Assembly (NCBI RefSeq): GCF_000204055.1
Contig: NW_006768831.1
Location: forward strand, 202,720-266,719
Source: Melampsora larici-populina 98AG31
Lineage: Eukaryota > Basidiomycota > Pucciniomycetes > Pucciniales > Melampsoraceae
Direction of reading: 5' to 3'
Length of the DNA: 64,000 nt
The notes beneath the pieces are model-generated. The model saw nothing but the letters and a program-made list of their open reading frames with translations, was not told where the DNA came from and did not search any database. Both the position numbers and the translations under genes were made by a program. Below, piece by piece: positions 25,083-36,403 of this stretch. Position 1 is the first letter of the stretch; each line of letters begins with the position of its first letter.

Positions 25083-25898
25083 CACTACAAGAAACATAAC
25101 ATTTTCTGGGCAGAAAATTAAATTATTTGTATACAAAAATCTGGAAAGGTCAGAAACAGAGCAAAAAATGTGAAAAAATATGCATCCTGTTCCTTGGTAT
25201 GAGATCTCCAATCTGCATATTTTTCCGTATTTTTGGGGTTCATATTGGTGAGTGTACTAACAATAAACCCTCATAATCACCAGATTACCACCTGTAACAG
25301 ATGCTGGAATTTGGCTGATCAGTGCTGAGAGAAAGTTTTGATTACTATAAAACCCCATAACTTTGTCAATTCTGGCTCAAAACACTCGATTCTGGGTGCA
25401 TTAGAAAGCTGAATTCCTGAACTACAACTTTCGTTTTGACTCAAAATGTGTAATCCCAATGGCTGACATTCTATTTGATGATATGTGAAATTTGATTTCA
25501 TTGGGGATATCTTTCTTTGCAGGCCCGCCACGTATTTGGTTCATTTATGAACTATCTTCAGGCAAATACCAGCTTTCCAATGCACTCAAAATCGAGTGTT
25601 TTGAGCCAGAATTGACGAAGTTATGGGGTTTTGTAGTAATCAAAATTTTCTCTCAGCATTGATCAGCCAAATTCCAGCATCTGTTACAGGTGGTAATCTG
25701 GTGATTATGAGGGTTTATTGTTAGTACACTCACCAATATGAACCCCAAAAATACGGAAAAATATGCAGATTGGAGATCTCAAACCAAGGAACAGAATGCA
25801 TATTTTTTCATATTTTTTGCTCTGTTTCTGACCTTTCCAGATTTTTGTATACAAATAATTTAATTTTCTGCCCAGAAAATGTTATGTTTCTTGTAGTG
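25083..25898. mobile_element. CACTA-ended palindromic element, copy 1 (816 bp)
   Basis: Starts CACTACAAGAAACATAACAT and ends with the exact complement. Near-perfect arms of about 330 bp surround a central spacer of about 160 bp. TCA flanks both ends as a 3-bp target duplication. CACTA termini with a 3-bp duplication are the hallmark of the CMC (En/Spm) superfamily. There is no coding capacity, so any mobilisation must come from a transposase in trans. The sequence GTACTAACAATAAAC lies in the arm and recurs in the two other copies (35588-36403 and 50429-51244). Confidence 0.9.
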
Positions 25899-26848
25899 TC
25901 ACTTCATTCACGTTCAGTTCACATTTCATGAAAAGGTGGATATCCTTCATCTCCAACAGTGAAGGTTGAATTTCTGATCAAAAGTAGGATTGTGTAACAG
26001 TTAAGTAATTGAGTGGATCACTTATCCCAATTGATTTTGGAGTTTTGCCAATAAGTTTGAAGCTTTGTTGACTGTAATCCACATTCAATCATTAGGTGAG
26101 GATAGATGAGCAAGATGTTCAGTCAGCATGCTTGGTGATGAAGTTAGAAAAGCTGAATTTGAAATCAATCAATGGGACAGCAATCGATTCTTTGATGACA
26201 ATGTGGACAGATTTGTAATTGAAAATCACCTTGAGGATTTCATTGATGATCTTGAACTTGGTTGTATCAAAGGACTAATATAGCTTATAAGTGCAGATTG
26301 TAAGGGTAAATTTCTCAATGTTGTTCAAGGACATATGATCCTTCATTGATGATCAAAGCTTCACATATTGTTTTAAGCAATGTGTACCTATCTGAACTGA
26401 AAAATATTGATCAATCAGCCCTAGTTCATCTAATCAACCAATATTTCAGTGCAGGTTATTTTGGGTATGTTTGAAACATCTGCAACCCCAGAAATGACAA
26501 GATTAGTCGCTTGTTGCGATTTGTCTGTTGATAGAAAAGTTTGAAGTTCAGAATTGTTGTTGAACTTACAACCATTTACAATTAGTTTTTGTGGTTACTT
26601 GTCCTTCCCGTTCATGAACAGTGGGTTCATTGAATCCGACCTGATCGACCAATATTTGATCTAATGATAGAGCTTCCGATTTATTGCCTCCTATCACCAG
26701 TAGGAATGGATGATTTGATCGGGAAAAGTGCTTCCTAAGATTTACATTTGATTGAATAAATCAACTATTTTCAAGTGATTTGTGATATCAGGTCCTGATT
26801 GAAATGTGTACCAACAGGTACATTTGAAAGTTCCCAATCAAATTGATT
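25899..26848. other. intergenic, no gene supported
   Basis: AT-rich sequence between a foldback element and the copia 5' LTR. No gene is seen. Confidence 0.4.
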
Positions 26849-27096
26849 TGTTGTGGTAGGAAGAAAGTGTCAAGTTCATCACTATGATAACGGACACGGT
26901 AGCTGGTGGAGGTGTGAAGTTGTGTATTTTTCCCTTTTCGGATCAGTGAAGTTTTACCATTTTCCTCTTTCGGATTAGTCTCTTTGTGTAACCGAATCCC
27001 TTGCTTCAATTTGTACGTGTTGTGTTTTCTTATATACTGTGCCTCTCTCGAGCTTCAAGTTCCTCCCTCATCCATTCGGAACTTGGATGCTTAAGA

Positions 27097-27161
27097 GTAA
27101 GAATTTTTCTCTATTTCATCTTACCAAATTCTCCTGGACAGTACTTACTTTTATGAGTTAG
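27097..27161 (+). other. intron-like segment in the LTR leader (65 bp)
   Basis: Begins GTAAGAAT and ends GAGTTAG, with a TACTTAC branch-like motif close to the 3' end. The same 65 bp is present at 32566-32630 in the 3' LTR. It is precisely absent from the duplicated copy at 32813-32878, where the flanks TTAAGA and ATTTC are joined at 32839/32840. That is what splicing followed by reverse transcription would leave. Confidence 0.75.
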
Positions 27162-27200
27162 ATTTCTTTTTCTTTTGATTACTCTCCTGCACCACTGCAG

Positions 27201-27370
27201 GTAAGGCGTCGAATACCTCCGCCCTCAGTCTTCTTTCTCATCTGTCGAGTTCAATCAGAGCTCATAGTTTAACCTGTCTGTCCAGGTAAGGCGTCGAATA
27301 CCTCCGCCCTCAGTCTTCTTTCTCATCTGTCGAGTTCAATCAGAGCTCATAGTTTAACCTGTCTGTCCAG
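27201..27370 (+). repeat. two tandem 85-bp GT-AG units in the 5' LTR
   Basis: 27201-27285 and 27286-27370 are identical as far as I can read. Each begins GTAAGGCGTCG and ends GTTTAACCTGTCTGTCCAG, so each looks like an intron with a branch-like TTTAAC about 14 nt from its CAG. The 3' LTR has two further copies (32670-32754 and 32879-32963) separated by 124 bp. Confidence 0.85.
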
Positions 27371-27421
27371 GTGTTTGTTTGCTCTGTAGCGTAGATTTCA
27401 TATACGCGTGAATTCATTTCA

Positions 27422-27434
27422 TGGTAGCGAGAGG
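27422..27434 (+). other. primer-binding site
   Basis: TGGTAGCGAGAGG directly follows the LTR end and resembles the complement of the initiator tRNA-Met 3' end used by many copia elements (TGGTAGC core). Confidence 0.75.
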
Positions 27435-27496
27435 ATAAAGAGTCTTTGACATCTGCTCAATCCTAAATCCCATCGTCTTTTCGCGTCAACCGACGC

Positions 27497-30400
27497 ATGT
27501 CATCTCCTCGAGAACCTTTGCCCAATCCTACATCATCTTCTGACTGCGATCAATCCGACACTCAGTCTAACAAAACGACCACACCAGCTGCTCATACCAT
27601 GTCCGAACCCAAAGAGGATTCCAAATCCTTTGGGACTCCCATCCAACAATTTGTGCAAAATCTCAACTCTGTGCTAGCCCAGTACAGCATTGATAACAAA
27701 CTTACGGATGGAAACTTCCCGAACTGGTCTGTGGAAATTAGACGTACTCTCAAATCCATAGATTATAATAAGTATCTCTCAAATATTGAGTACAAAGCCC
27801 CCGGGCTGACTGAAGAACAACATCAGAAAGTCAAACTGGTTATTTGTATTTGGATGCTTGGATTAATGGACTCGGTGAATAAAGGACGTTGCGAAACTAT
27901 GCTGAAGCTTCGTGGCGAAACTGATGATGATGAAGACGAAGGAGAAGACGATGATAGCGATGAAGATGACGACTTGGCTTACGAACCGGCTCTAATCTGG
28001 ACGTTTCTGAAAAATCACCACCAAAAGATCTCAGAAGCCGGATTACAGATCATTGATGATGCCATAAATGACATGAAGATACTGCCTACTGACTCGTTCA
28101 AAATCCATTGCGACAAATTCAATAACCTTGTTGCCGACTACATCAAGTACAAGGGGAAAATCTCCTCCTCCCGTGCAGCCAGGAAACTCATCAAATCGGT
28201 CAAAGGTCGCATTACTGAAGACACCTCCAAACGTATCTTTGCTCATGTAGTACCTCTTACCAGGGAAGGAGTCATGCAGTACCTCATTGACTTCGAAGCT
28301 CGTAACGGCGGTTTTTCCACTCCTGCTACAGTTGAAGCCAGTCACTCTTTCTACTCTACGGCGACTGCGTATTCAGGGGGTGCTAATTCCCGTCGAAACA
28401 AACCAACGTGCACTGAACACAAGTGCATCTCATCTACCCATTCTCCTGATAAATGCTTTGTGAAACCGTCTAATCATGCTGCTCGTGACATGTGGATCGC
28501 CCAAATGGAAGCCAAACGAAGTCGACCTCAGTTTAATCGAAACCAGAACACGACAATCGGGACCTCAAGTGTCTCCGGTTTAAAACAAATTTCACTTCCA
28601 AGTGCCGGTTCTGCTGTAGCGTCGAACAACCCTTTCGCTTCCCTTCACACCTATCTCTGTGAAGGTGATCATGAAGACATCAAGGCTTCTGCCTCGGCTG
28701 CTTCCACCTTTGAAGCATCTCACACTGTCTTTGAAGATGACACTCCGGCCGCTAATGTTGTTAATGAGAGTGGTGGTCAGTGGGCACTGTATGATACCGG
28801 AGCTACTCACTACATGTTCAAGAACGATCAACTCTTCGCCTCAGACTCAATGATCAAAGTGGAGGACGCCACCAAACGCTTAAAGCTGGCTGGGGGTGAT
28901 GCCTCTCTTGCTGTACACTCTACCGGAACAGTAAAACTCAAATCTGGATCCGGCAAACTTTTCGAGCTTAACAACAGCCTGTTCGTTCCGGAGCTGGCTC
29001 AAAACCTTCTAGCCGGAGGAGCAATGCTTCAAAAAGGTGTACAAGTCATGATTCATCCAAACGACACAAACTGCTTCTCATTAGTGTTCAACGGAGAAGC
29101 GCTATTCAACGGGGTGTTCGCTGCAAACAATCTCATGTATGTAGCACTCGAGCCGGTGAGTCCTATCTCTGACTCACGCGCAATGGTACTTTCAGCTGAG
29201 GATCAATCACTTCTTGAACATCGTCGACTAGGTCATGTAAGCCATAGATACCTGAAATCAATGAGCAAGGCTGGAAGTGTTACTGGGTTGTCTGAAAACA
29301 TAGTGGAATTCAAAGATTGTGAAATTTGTTCGTTATCTAAAAATCATAAACTACCCCATTTGTCCACCAGACCTAGAGCGTTAAGGCATCTTGAAAATGT
29401 TCACGTGGATCTCAGTGGGATTATCAGAATAAAAGGAATCAACAATGAAATGTATTAGGCTTTATTCTGTGATGACCATTCCTCGTATCGTCATATCTAT
29501 TTCATGAAAAGCAAATCAAGAGAAGAAGTTTTTGAAGTTTTCAAATCCTACATTGCTCTTGCAGAACGACAGACCTGCAAGATGCTTAAGCAGTTTACCC
29601 TTGACAGAGGAGGAGAGTTTGTCAACGACCTCCTGGGTAAAGAACTGCGAGACAAGGGTATTACCCTTCACCTCACCGCACCTCAAACTCCTGAACAGAA
29701 TGGAGTTTCTGAGCGAGGAAACCGAACTATCAGCACGAAGGCCAGATCAATGATGTTGGAGTCAAACATGCCACTGAGATTCTGGGTTCAGGCATGTAAG
29801 ACCTCAGTCTTTCTTACCAATCGGACTATCACCTCAGCCCTGAGTGGAAATGTCACACCGTTTGAAGCCTGGCATTTCCGAAAGCCATCAGTTGAACATC
29901 TCAAGGTCTTCGGATGCCATTCATTCTTCCTGATTTGGAAAGAACTCAGAGGTTCTAAGTTCGGCCCAGTCAGTTCTGAAGGAACTTTGATGGGGTTTGA
30001 CAAGGACAACTTCAATTACCACATCTACGACCCCAAGACAAACAAGATCATCATCACACCTCATGTAACCTTCAACGAAAACAAGTTCCCGTTCAGAATC
30101 AAAACTCCTCTTCTGCTTCCATCAGAACCACCTCCATGTCAAAGCTCGGATACTACAAGTGTCAATCTACGCTTCTTTGATGAAAGTAGCGATGATGAAC
30201 CTGAACAAGAGCCCTCAAAAACTGTCGATGCTGCAATTCCCGATAATTCTGCTCCCGTCATCCCTCCAGAACCGTCCTCTATCCCAATTGCTACTGGACA
30301 GCGCAAGATCTCAGAACGACCAACTGAACCTGTTCGAAGATCAGCAAGACTCTTGGGTAACGCTCCTTCCACTTCTCTGGCTCGCTGCGACTCTGTCGAC

Positions 30401-32301
30401 AACTCAAAACTCAGTGTATCATGGGAGTCTGCGCACATGTTTGACTGCAACATTCCAGTAGCCAACATCGTGATGGATTCTCTGGAAGCACCTTGATCCT
30501 ACTCAAAAGCCATAAACGGTCAAGAAGGTAAAGAGTGGATAAAAGCCTGTGAGAAGGAAATTAAAGCTATGCATGATAAGAAGGTGTGGATCTTAGTTGA
30601 CAGACCTAAGAATCATAATGTCATACGAGGAATGTGGCTTTTCCGGAAAAAGTCAACCACAAATCCCGCCAAGCCGATCAAGCACAAAGCAAGATATGTT
30701 GCCTTAGGAAACACTCAGATTGACGGTCAGGACTACTTTGAAACCTTTGCTCCTACCGGAAAACCCACTTCCTATCGACTCTTGGTGGCAATTGCGGCTA
30801 TTCACTGATGGGAGGTGCACCAAATGGACGCTGTGACTGCGTTCCTGAACAGTGATCTTGATGAAATTATCTTTATGGAACAACCGGAAGGATTCATAGT
30901 GGAAGGCGAAGAGTCAAAGGTTTGTCAGTTGCTGAAATCTCTTTATGGCCTGAAGCAATCTCCGAAGTGCTGGCAGGACGACGTAGAAGATTTTCTGGTC
31001 AGCGTAAACTTCATTCAATGCGAAGTAGACCACTGCATCTACATCAGGGCTCACACAGGGTCCAAATTTTATACTCACGACACATTAGCAAAGGAATCAT
31101 ACATGTTTGGTATCAAGATAGGTATTACTCATACTGATTATTTGTAGATTGACTTCGCTCAACACCAACCAGGTGTAAAGAGTGTGTTCCAAAGCTGCAC
31201 AAAGTGTAGCCTGGCACCAAACATACAACAATCTTGACACAATCTTGGGAAAAGCTTTGCTAACACGTCGTGAGTGCAAAATTTGGACCCTGTGTCAAGA
31301 TGGAAAATTCACTGCTGTCTATGTGCACGTCGATGACCTGGCCATCACAGGTAACGACATTTCGACCTTCAAGAATGAGATTTCCAGCCGCTGGGAGATG
31401 GAAGATTTAGGGATTGCTTCGACGGTAGTGGGTATTGAAACAAAGAGGGAAAGCAAAAATGTCTACTCAATTTGTCAACAAGCCTACGCAATCAAGATCC
31501 TTCAACGATTCAACTCCTATGATGTCAAACCTTCAAGCTCACCTTTTCCTTCCGGACTCAAACTCTACAAACCAGATCTGGAGGAAATTGAAGAATTCAA
31601 GTCACGTAACCTTCCCTATCGCAGCGTTGTGGGTTCACTCATGTACCTTGCTCAATGCACAAGGCCCGACCTAGCTCATGCGGTTGGCACATTATCTCAA
31701 CACCTCGACTGGCCAGGTTTTCAACAATGGGGAGCTGCGTGTCACGTGCTCAGATACCTACAAGGAACATTAAACCTTGGTATCAGATATGTCGGTGATA
31801 TCTCTGTGTCTCCAGTTAAAGGTCTGGAAAGCCAAAACTGTCCTCAAGCGATGTGTGATGCAGACTGGGCCGGTGACAAAGACACGCGACGCTCAACCAC
31901 GGGGTATGTGTTCATCTTTGCACACGGCGCGATCTCTTGGAGAAGCCGACTCCAGCCTACTGTCCACGGAGGCTGAATATCGAGCCATTACTGAGGCTGG
32001 GCAAGAACTCCTCTGGCTGCGAACTATGTTAGAAAAGCTTGGTTTCACTGACTCAAATCCAACAATCCTTCAGAGCGATAACATGGGTGTGATACATCTC
32101 ACAAACAAATCGATATTTCATGGAAGAACAAAGCACATAGAGATTCACTATCACTGGATCAGGGAAGTAGTGAAGGCTGGAAAACTTACCCTTCAACATT
32201 GCCCGACTGAGTCAATGATTGCAGATCTACTGACCAAGGCTTTAGGGACTGCTCAATTTACGAGGTTAAGGCGGTTATTGGGACTCAAAGCCATTGGGTG
32301 A
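27497..32301 (+). pseudogene. copia Gag-Pol polyprotein, broken
   Basis: The start at 27497 opens a long Gag with an acidic patch (DDDEDEGEDDDSDEDD). Protease follows, with the active site YDTGATH (about residue 432), and the integrase zinc finger with HRRLGHVSH and CEICS. The integrase core continues with LDRGGEF and PEQNGVSERGN, then RT with HQMDAVTAFLN and YVHVDDLA, and RNase H with CDADWAGDKDTRRSTTGY and STEAEYRA. Damage: TAG at 29456, TGA at 30494, TGA at 30806, a 241-bp insertion at 31054-31294 that shifts the frame, and a small deletion near 31958 that shifts it again. Reading on either side of each break stays homologous to copia Pol. Not functional as it stands. Confidence 0.95.
31054..31294. 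mobile_element. 241-bp MITE inserted in copia RT
   Basis: The ends are CACAGGGTCCAAATTTT and its complement, with arms of about 42 bp. TCA flanks both sides (31051-31053 and 31295-31297) as a 3-bp target duplication. The net 244-bp insertion explains exactly why the RT reading frame changes across it. CACAG ends plus a 3-bp duplication fit a CACTA-like (CMC) or a Harbinger-like non-autonomous element. Confidence 0.85.
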
Positions 32302-32317
32302 TGACCTTGAGGGGGTG

Positions 32318-33014
32318 TGTTGTGGTAGGAAGAAAGTGTCAAGTTCATCACTATGATAACGGACACGGTAGCTGGTGGAGGTGTGAAGTTGTGTATTTTT
32401 CCCTTTTCGGATCAGTGAAGTTTTACCATTTTCCTCTTTTGGATTAGTCTCTTTGTGTAACCAAATCCCTTGCTTCAATTTGTACGTGTTGTGTTTTCTT
32501 ATATACTGTGCCTCTCTCGAGCTCCAAGTTCCTCCCTCATCCATTCGGAACTTGGATGCTTAAGAGTAAGAATTTTTCTCTATTTCATCTTACCAAATTC
32601 TCCTGGACAGTACTTACTTTTATGAGTTAGATTTCTTTTTCTTTTGATTACTCTCCTGCACCACTGCAGGTAAGGCGTCGAATACCTCCGCCCTCAGTCT
32701 TCTTTCTCATCTGTCGAGTTCAATCAGAGCTCATAGTTTAACCTGTCTGTCCAGGTACATATTTCTCTTTTTCATTACTTTAGTTTAGATAGTTATATTG
32801 TTTGAAATCATGATCCATTCGGAACTTGGATGCTTAAGAATTTCTTTTTCTTTTGATTACTCTCCTGCACCACTGCAGGTAAGGCGTCGAATACCTCCGC
32901 CCTCAGTCTTCTTTCTCATCTGTCGAGTTCAATCAGAGCTCATAGTTTAACCTGTCTGTCCAGGTGTTTGTTTGCTCTGTAGCGTAGATTTCATATACGC
33001 GTGAATTCATTTCA
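32318..33014 (+). repeat. copia 3' LTR
   Basis: 697 bp. It matches the 5' LTR but contains 85-bp units at 32670-32754 and 32879-32963. The 124-bp insert between them has 58 bp unlike the 5' LTR, then a copy of the leader (GATCCATTCGG...CTGCAG) lacking the 65-bp intron-like segment. It is preceded by the G-rich tract at about 32309-32315. Confidence 0.9.
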
Positions 33015-33149
33015 TGATCAGCTTGAAACAATCTAATTTTCCATAAGGGTCTATTCTCATCCTGAGAAATCATAATCGGGCTGAGATTTGTTCAAATTCA
33101 TATTGGACACAATAATATTTGTGTTCATTGATTCCCCCATTTTGACGAT

Positions 33150-33674
33150 TCACATCTTCAAGCTAGCCAATTCAGTTTTTGCTCCTAGTTTTGATTGCAA
33201 TCTGGATCCTGAATGTGATTGTGCGACATGCTTTGAGTGTTGAATTACATATCTTATTGGGTACATAGTTGATTTCAAATGAAGATCACGGTGGATGCAA
33301 ATCGATTCACAGTGAATGATTTCTCTCCATGTGCAAAATCGGAAATGGCGCTTATGGCGTATTTTGTCGAGTCTTTCAAGCAAAGTTGTCCTGTGGTGTA
33401 TATCTAGGATTTCGCTAGTGTTCTCAGACCAGTCATCATTGGGACTGAGAGATGACGAGGCACTTGCTAAGTTGGGATGAGCATCGCAAGCGTCCGTACC
33501 AACCGCGGCGCCAGAAATCAACTTCAAAGTCTTTGAATCAACTTGTTGTGCTTCAAGAGGGCGATAGATAAATTGACTTTGTTTATCATTGAAGCTATTG
33601 CCATCATCCTGGTAAAGTGGACAACGAGCACCTCCATCTTTATTGAGTGCGACACTACTCAAAAAGAGTGACAA
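33150..33674 (-). CDS. hypothetical protein, 174 aa
   Basis: An uninterrupted minus-strand frame with no recognised domain. It has a Ser-rich middle (ASASSSLSPNDDW) and a basic, His-rich C-terminal half. It could be a downstream exon of the alpha-kinase-like locus on the same strand, a separate gene, or chance; no splice signals decide. Low confidence. Confidence 0.3.
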   Translation of the reverse strand: MSLFLSSVALNKDGGARCPLYQDDGNSFNDKQSQFIYRPLEAQQVDSKTLKLISGAAVGTDACDAHPNLASASSSLSPNDDWSENTSEILDIHHRTTLLERLDKIRHKRHFRFCTWREIIHCESICIHRDLHLKSTMYPIRYVIQHSKHVAQSHSGSRLQSKLGAKTELASLKM

Positions 33675-35102
33675 AATATTGAGGGAAGCTGGAAACTGGA
33701 TTATCTTGTTACGAGACGAGCTTAATAAAAAGATAGTGTGTGTGAATGGCTGAAAGGTAGAATAAGATCAGTGTGATGAAACTGGATACTTTTGCGAGTG
33801 ATTATCCTTATACCTCAGCATCTGCAAGATAGACGTGCATTTCAGGCTGCCCTTGTATTGTCAGAGGCTCCACAAGTAATTTGGAAGAGCTGAGATAGAA
33901 CTGATCATTGATTTCAAATCAACCTTCATTATCTGGGGAAATAATATATCACGGGTTGAAAGTCCAGAAGTTAGCCAAAGGGGTTCAGATACCAATGAAA
34001 TTGTGTGAGACACACCACTGGCACAGTCATAGGAACACTCGTGAAAGTATTTCCGAAGAAAGCTGTGTAATGGCTCATCAAAAATACTCCCTTAGTTTTG
34101 TGTTGATGTAACCGTGTGAGCGGAAGAACTGGAAGAAATCTCCGGCCCAAAACTCACGAGTCCACTGGATAGATTTTTCAATGACCAACGAGACGGAATG
34201 TGAAATTGTTTCATAGTTGTGGCTAAACTGGACGACAGCAGAGAGAGAGGAGGAGTGACTGGCTAGCTGAGTCTTGGGTTTACCTTGTCGTGTTAATTGG
34301 GAGGATTCTTGATCAAGACAATGTTCATCATTTGAGAGATTCCGATGAACAGGTGAAATTCTCCTTGTAAAATTTGGTACCAATACCACGTACAGCTGAT
34401 CAGTCCTTTCATCGGATAGACTTTTCTTACTGAGGTGCGTAGCATAGAGAATGATTCGATGATAGCACAAGTATCTGGTAAGTCCGGATAGAGATCAAAG
34501 ACCTGAAAAAAACAAACAAAAAACTCATCAGTACCTGGTCTGTGTGAAACAAGATATAGAACAGCAGCAGCTCAATTACTATTGAAGGGATGCCTACAAA
34601 CTTAAGGGATAGAAGCAAGGCGGGTTGGCGGGTTGAGTGTGGCTGATAATCGATCTTTCTGCAATCGATTGTATCATGATGTCATGGTAGAGTCGTCCAT
34701 AGAAGGGATTGTAAGGCTAGGTAGTTTTGGCCAAAGAAATAGAGGGATTAAGGGGTTTAATCCAGTTTCGCCGAGAAACATGGTTGAGCCTTTAGATTTA
34801 TGATTATTTTGACTTTGATTTTCTGTCTTTTGAATTTCAAATTAATGTTCTTTTATTTGAAATGGAATTAATTCGAGAATTGAAAAGCAAAACTTGAGAT
34901 GGACTGATCTCTTTAGTTTCTAGAGCAACTGCTGAAGGAGTGTAAAATCTGTTAGATTGGAAATCAAACTTGGGAGAATTTTGATTTCAGATTTTTGCTC
35001 TTCAAGCGTGACATATGTATTCTTACCTGTCACGAGCCAGTTCACAACCCGTGGACACATCCACCAAAGCGTGCCTTAATTGGTGTAATCAAACAAAAGT
35101 AC
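33675..35102. other. no gene supported (possible minus-strand exons)
   Basis: Minus-strand frames at 34078-34470 (130 aa) and 34427-34618 show no motif. The segment may carry the 3' part of the kinase-like locus. A possible 3' intron border follows the kinase exon (TAAGTAC on the minus strand at about 35100). Confidence 0.35.
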
Positions 35103-35587
35103 TTACTTGCTTGTATCCACAATCAAAGGGTCTGTCAATACCAAACCTACCCCCTGAAGATCCGCAACCATTCTTCTTCCGTCATAGTGTTTATGAGACC
35201 AATGACCAAGAGCTTGCATTACTTCATTGACTAAAGGACTGTCTGAAGGCCGGAGTTCAAAGTTGTGATTGCTGGTATACTTGCGGTATTGTGTAACATC
35301 AAGTACTTCTTCAAAGAAATAAGCACATTCTGTCATAGCACTGCTTCCTGCATAGACCGGAAAGTTTTGAACCATCTGGAAAATAAAAACATGTTATTGA
35401 GAAAGCTTGAATAAAATCAGATCCATATATTTGACTCACACAAATGTTTTGGATAGCTTCAACCGTTGCAGGGAAAAGTTGAATTTCATTCAGACCCAAA
35501 GCGGCTTTCTTAAACTTTTCAATCACCATGGAAACAGCAGCATACACTCCACCGGATTCTTTATGGACAGCCAGATGAGTCATATTG

Positions 35588-36403
35588 CACTACACGAAAT
35601 ATAATATTTTCTGGGCAGAAAATTAAATTATTGATACACAAAAATATTGAGAGGCCAGGAGAAGGGCAAAAAATAAATAAAAATATGCATCTTGTTCCCT
35701 GTGGTGAGAGCTTCACTCTCCATATTTTTCCATATTTTTACAGTCCATATTGATAAGTGTACTAACAATAAACCTTTATAATCATCCAATTACAACCTGT
35801 AACAAGCACTGAAATTTGGCTCATTAGTGTTTAGAGAAACTTTTGATTTCTGAAAACACCTATAACCTTGTCAAATCTGCCTCAAAACACTCGATTGTAA
35901 GTGCATTAGAAAGCTGAACTCTTCCTCTCAAACTTTCATAAGATCAAGAACTATGTAGCTAGTATGACAATCATTCTATGGATCTGTATGTACAAATGTA
36001 TAAAAAAGATGATATCTTTTTTAGCAGACCAGCATGCCATGTGGTCCTATTATGAGCTATTTGGAGGACAATTCCAGCTTACCAATGCACCCACAATCGA
36101 GCGTTTTGGACCCAAATTGAAAAATTTATGAGTATTTTCAGAAATCAAAAGTTTCTCTAAACACTAATGAGCCAAATTTCAGTGCTTGTTACAGGTTGTA
36201 ATTGGATGATTGTGAAGGTTTATTGTTAGTACACTTATCAATATGGACTGCAAAAATATGGAAAAATATGCAGAGTGAAGTTCTCAACGCAGGGAACAAG
36301 ATGCATATTTTTATTCATTTTTTGCTCTCCTCCTGGCCTCTCAATATTTTTGTGTATCAATAATTTAATTTTCTGCCCAGAAAATATTATCTTTCTTGTA
36401 GTG
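35588..36403. mobile_element. CACTA-ended palindromic element, copy 2 (816 bp)
   Basis: Starts CACTACACGAAATATAATAT and ends with a near-complement; TTG is duplicated on both sides. Long near-perfect arms surround a central spacer. It splits the kinase exon: removing the element and one TTG joins ...ELPPN to MTHLAVHK... in one frame. This confirms both the borders and that the host exon predates the insertion. It carries GTACTAACAATAAAC like the other two copies. Confidence 0.92.

Larger units (their letters stand above)
26849..27421 (+). repeat. copia 5' LTR
   Basis: 573 bp, TG...CA. A TATATACT box at 27031-27038 is a plausible promoter, placing the RNA start near 27060. Downstream of that lie a 65-bp GTAAG...TTAG segment (27097-27161) and two tandem 85-bp GTAAGG...CCAG units (27201-27370). 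Confidence 0.9.
26849..33014 (+). mobile_element. Ty1/copia LTR retrotransposon, inactivated
   Basis: The two LTRs begin TGTTGTGGTAGG and end TTTCA. TGATT precedes the element and TGATC follows it, a 5-bp target duplication with one mismatch. A tRNA-iMet-type primer site follows the 5' LTR, and a G-rich tract (GAGGGGG) precedes the 3' LTR. The domain order gag-protease-integrase-RT-RNase H identifies Ty1/copia. LTR lengths differ (573 and 697 bp) because of internal duplications. The coding region carries three in-frame stops, one frameshift and a MITE insertion. Confidence 0.95.
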
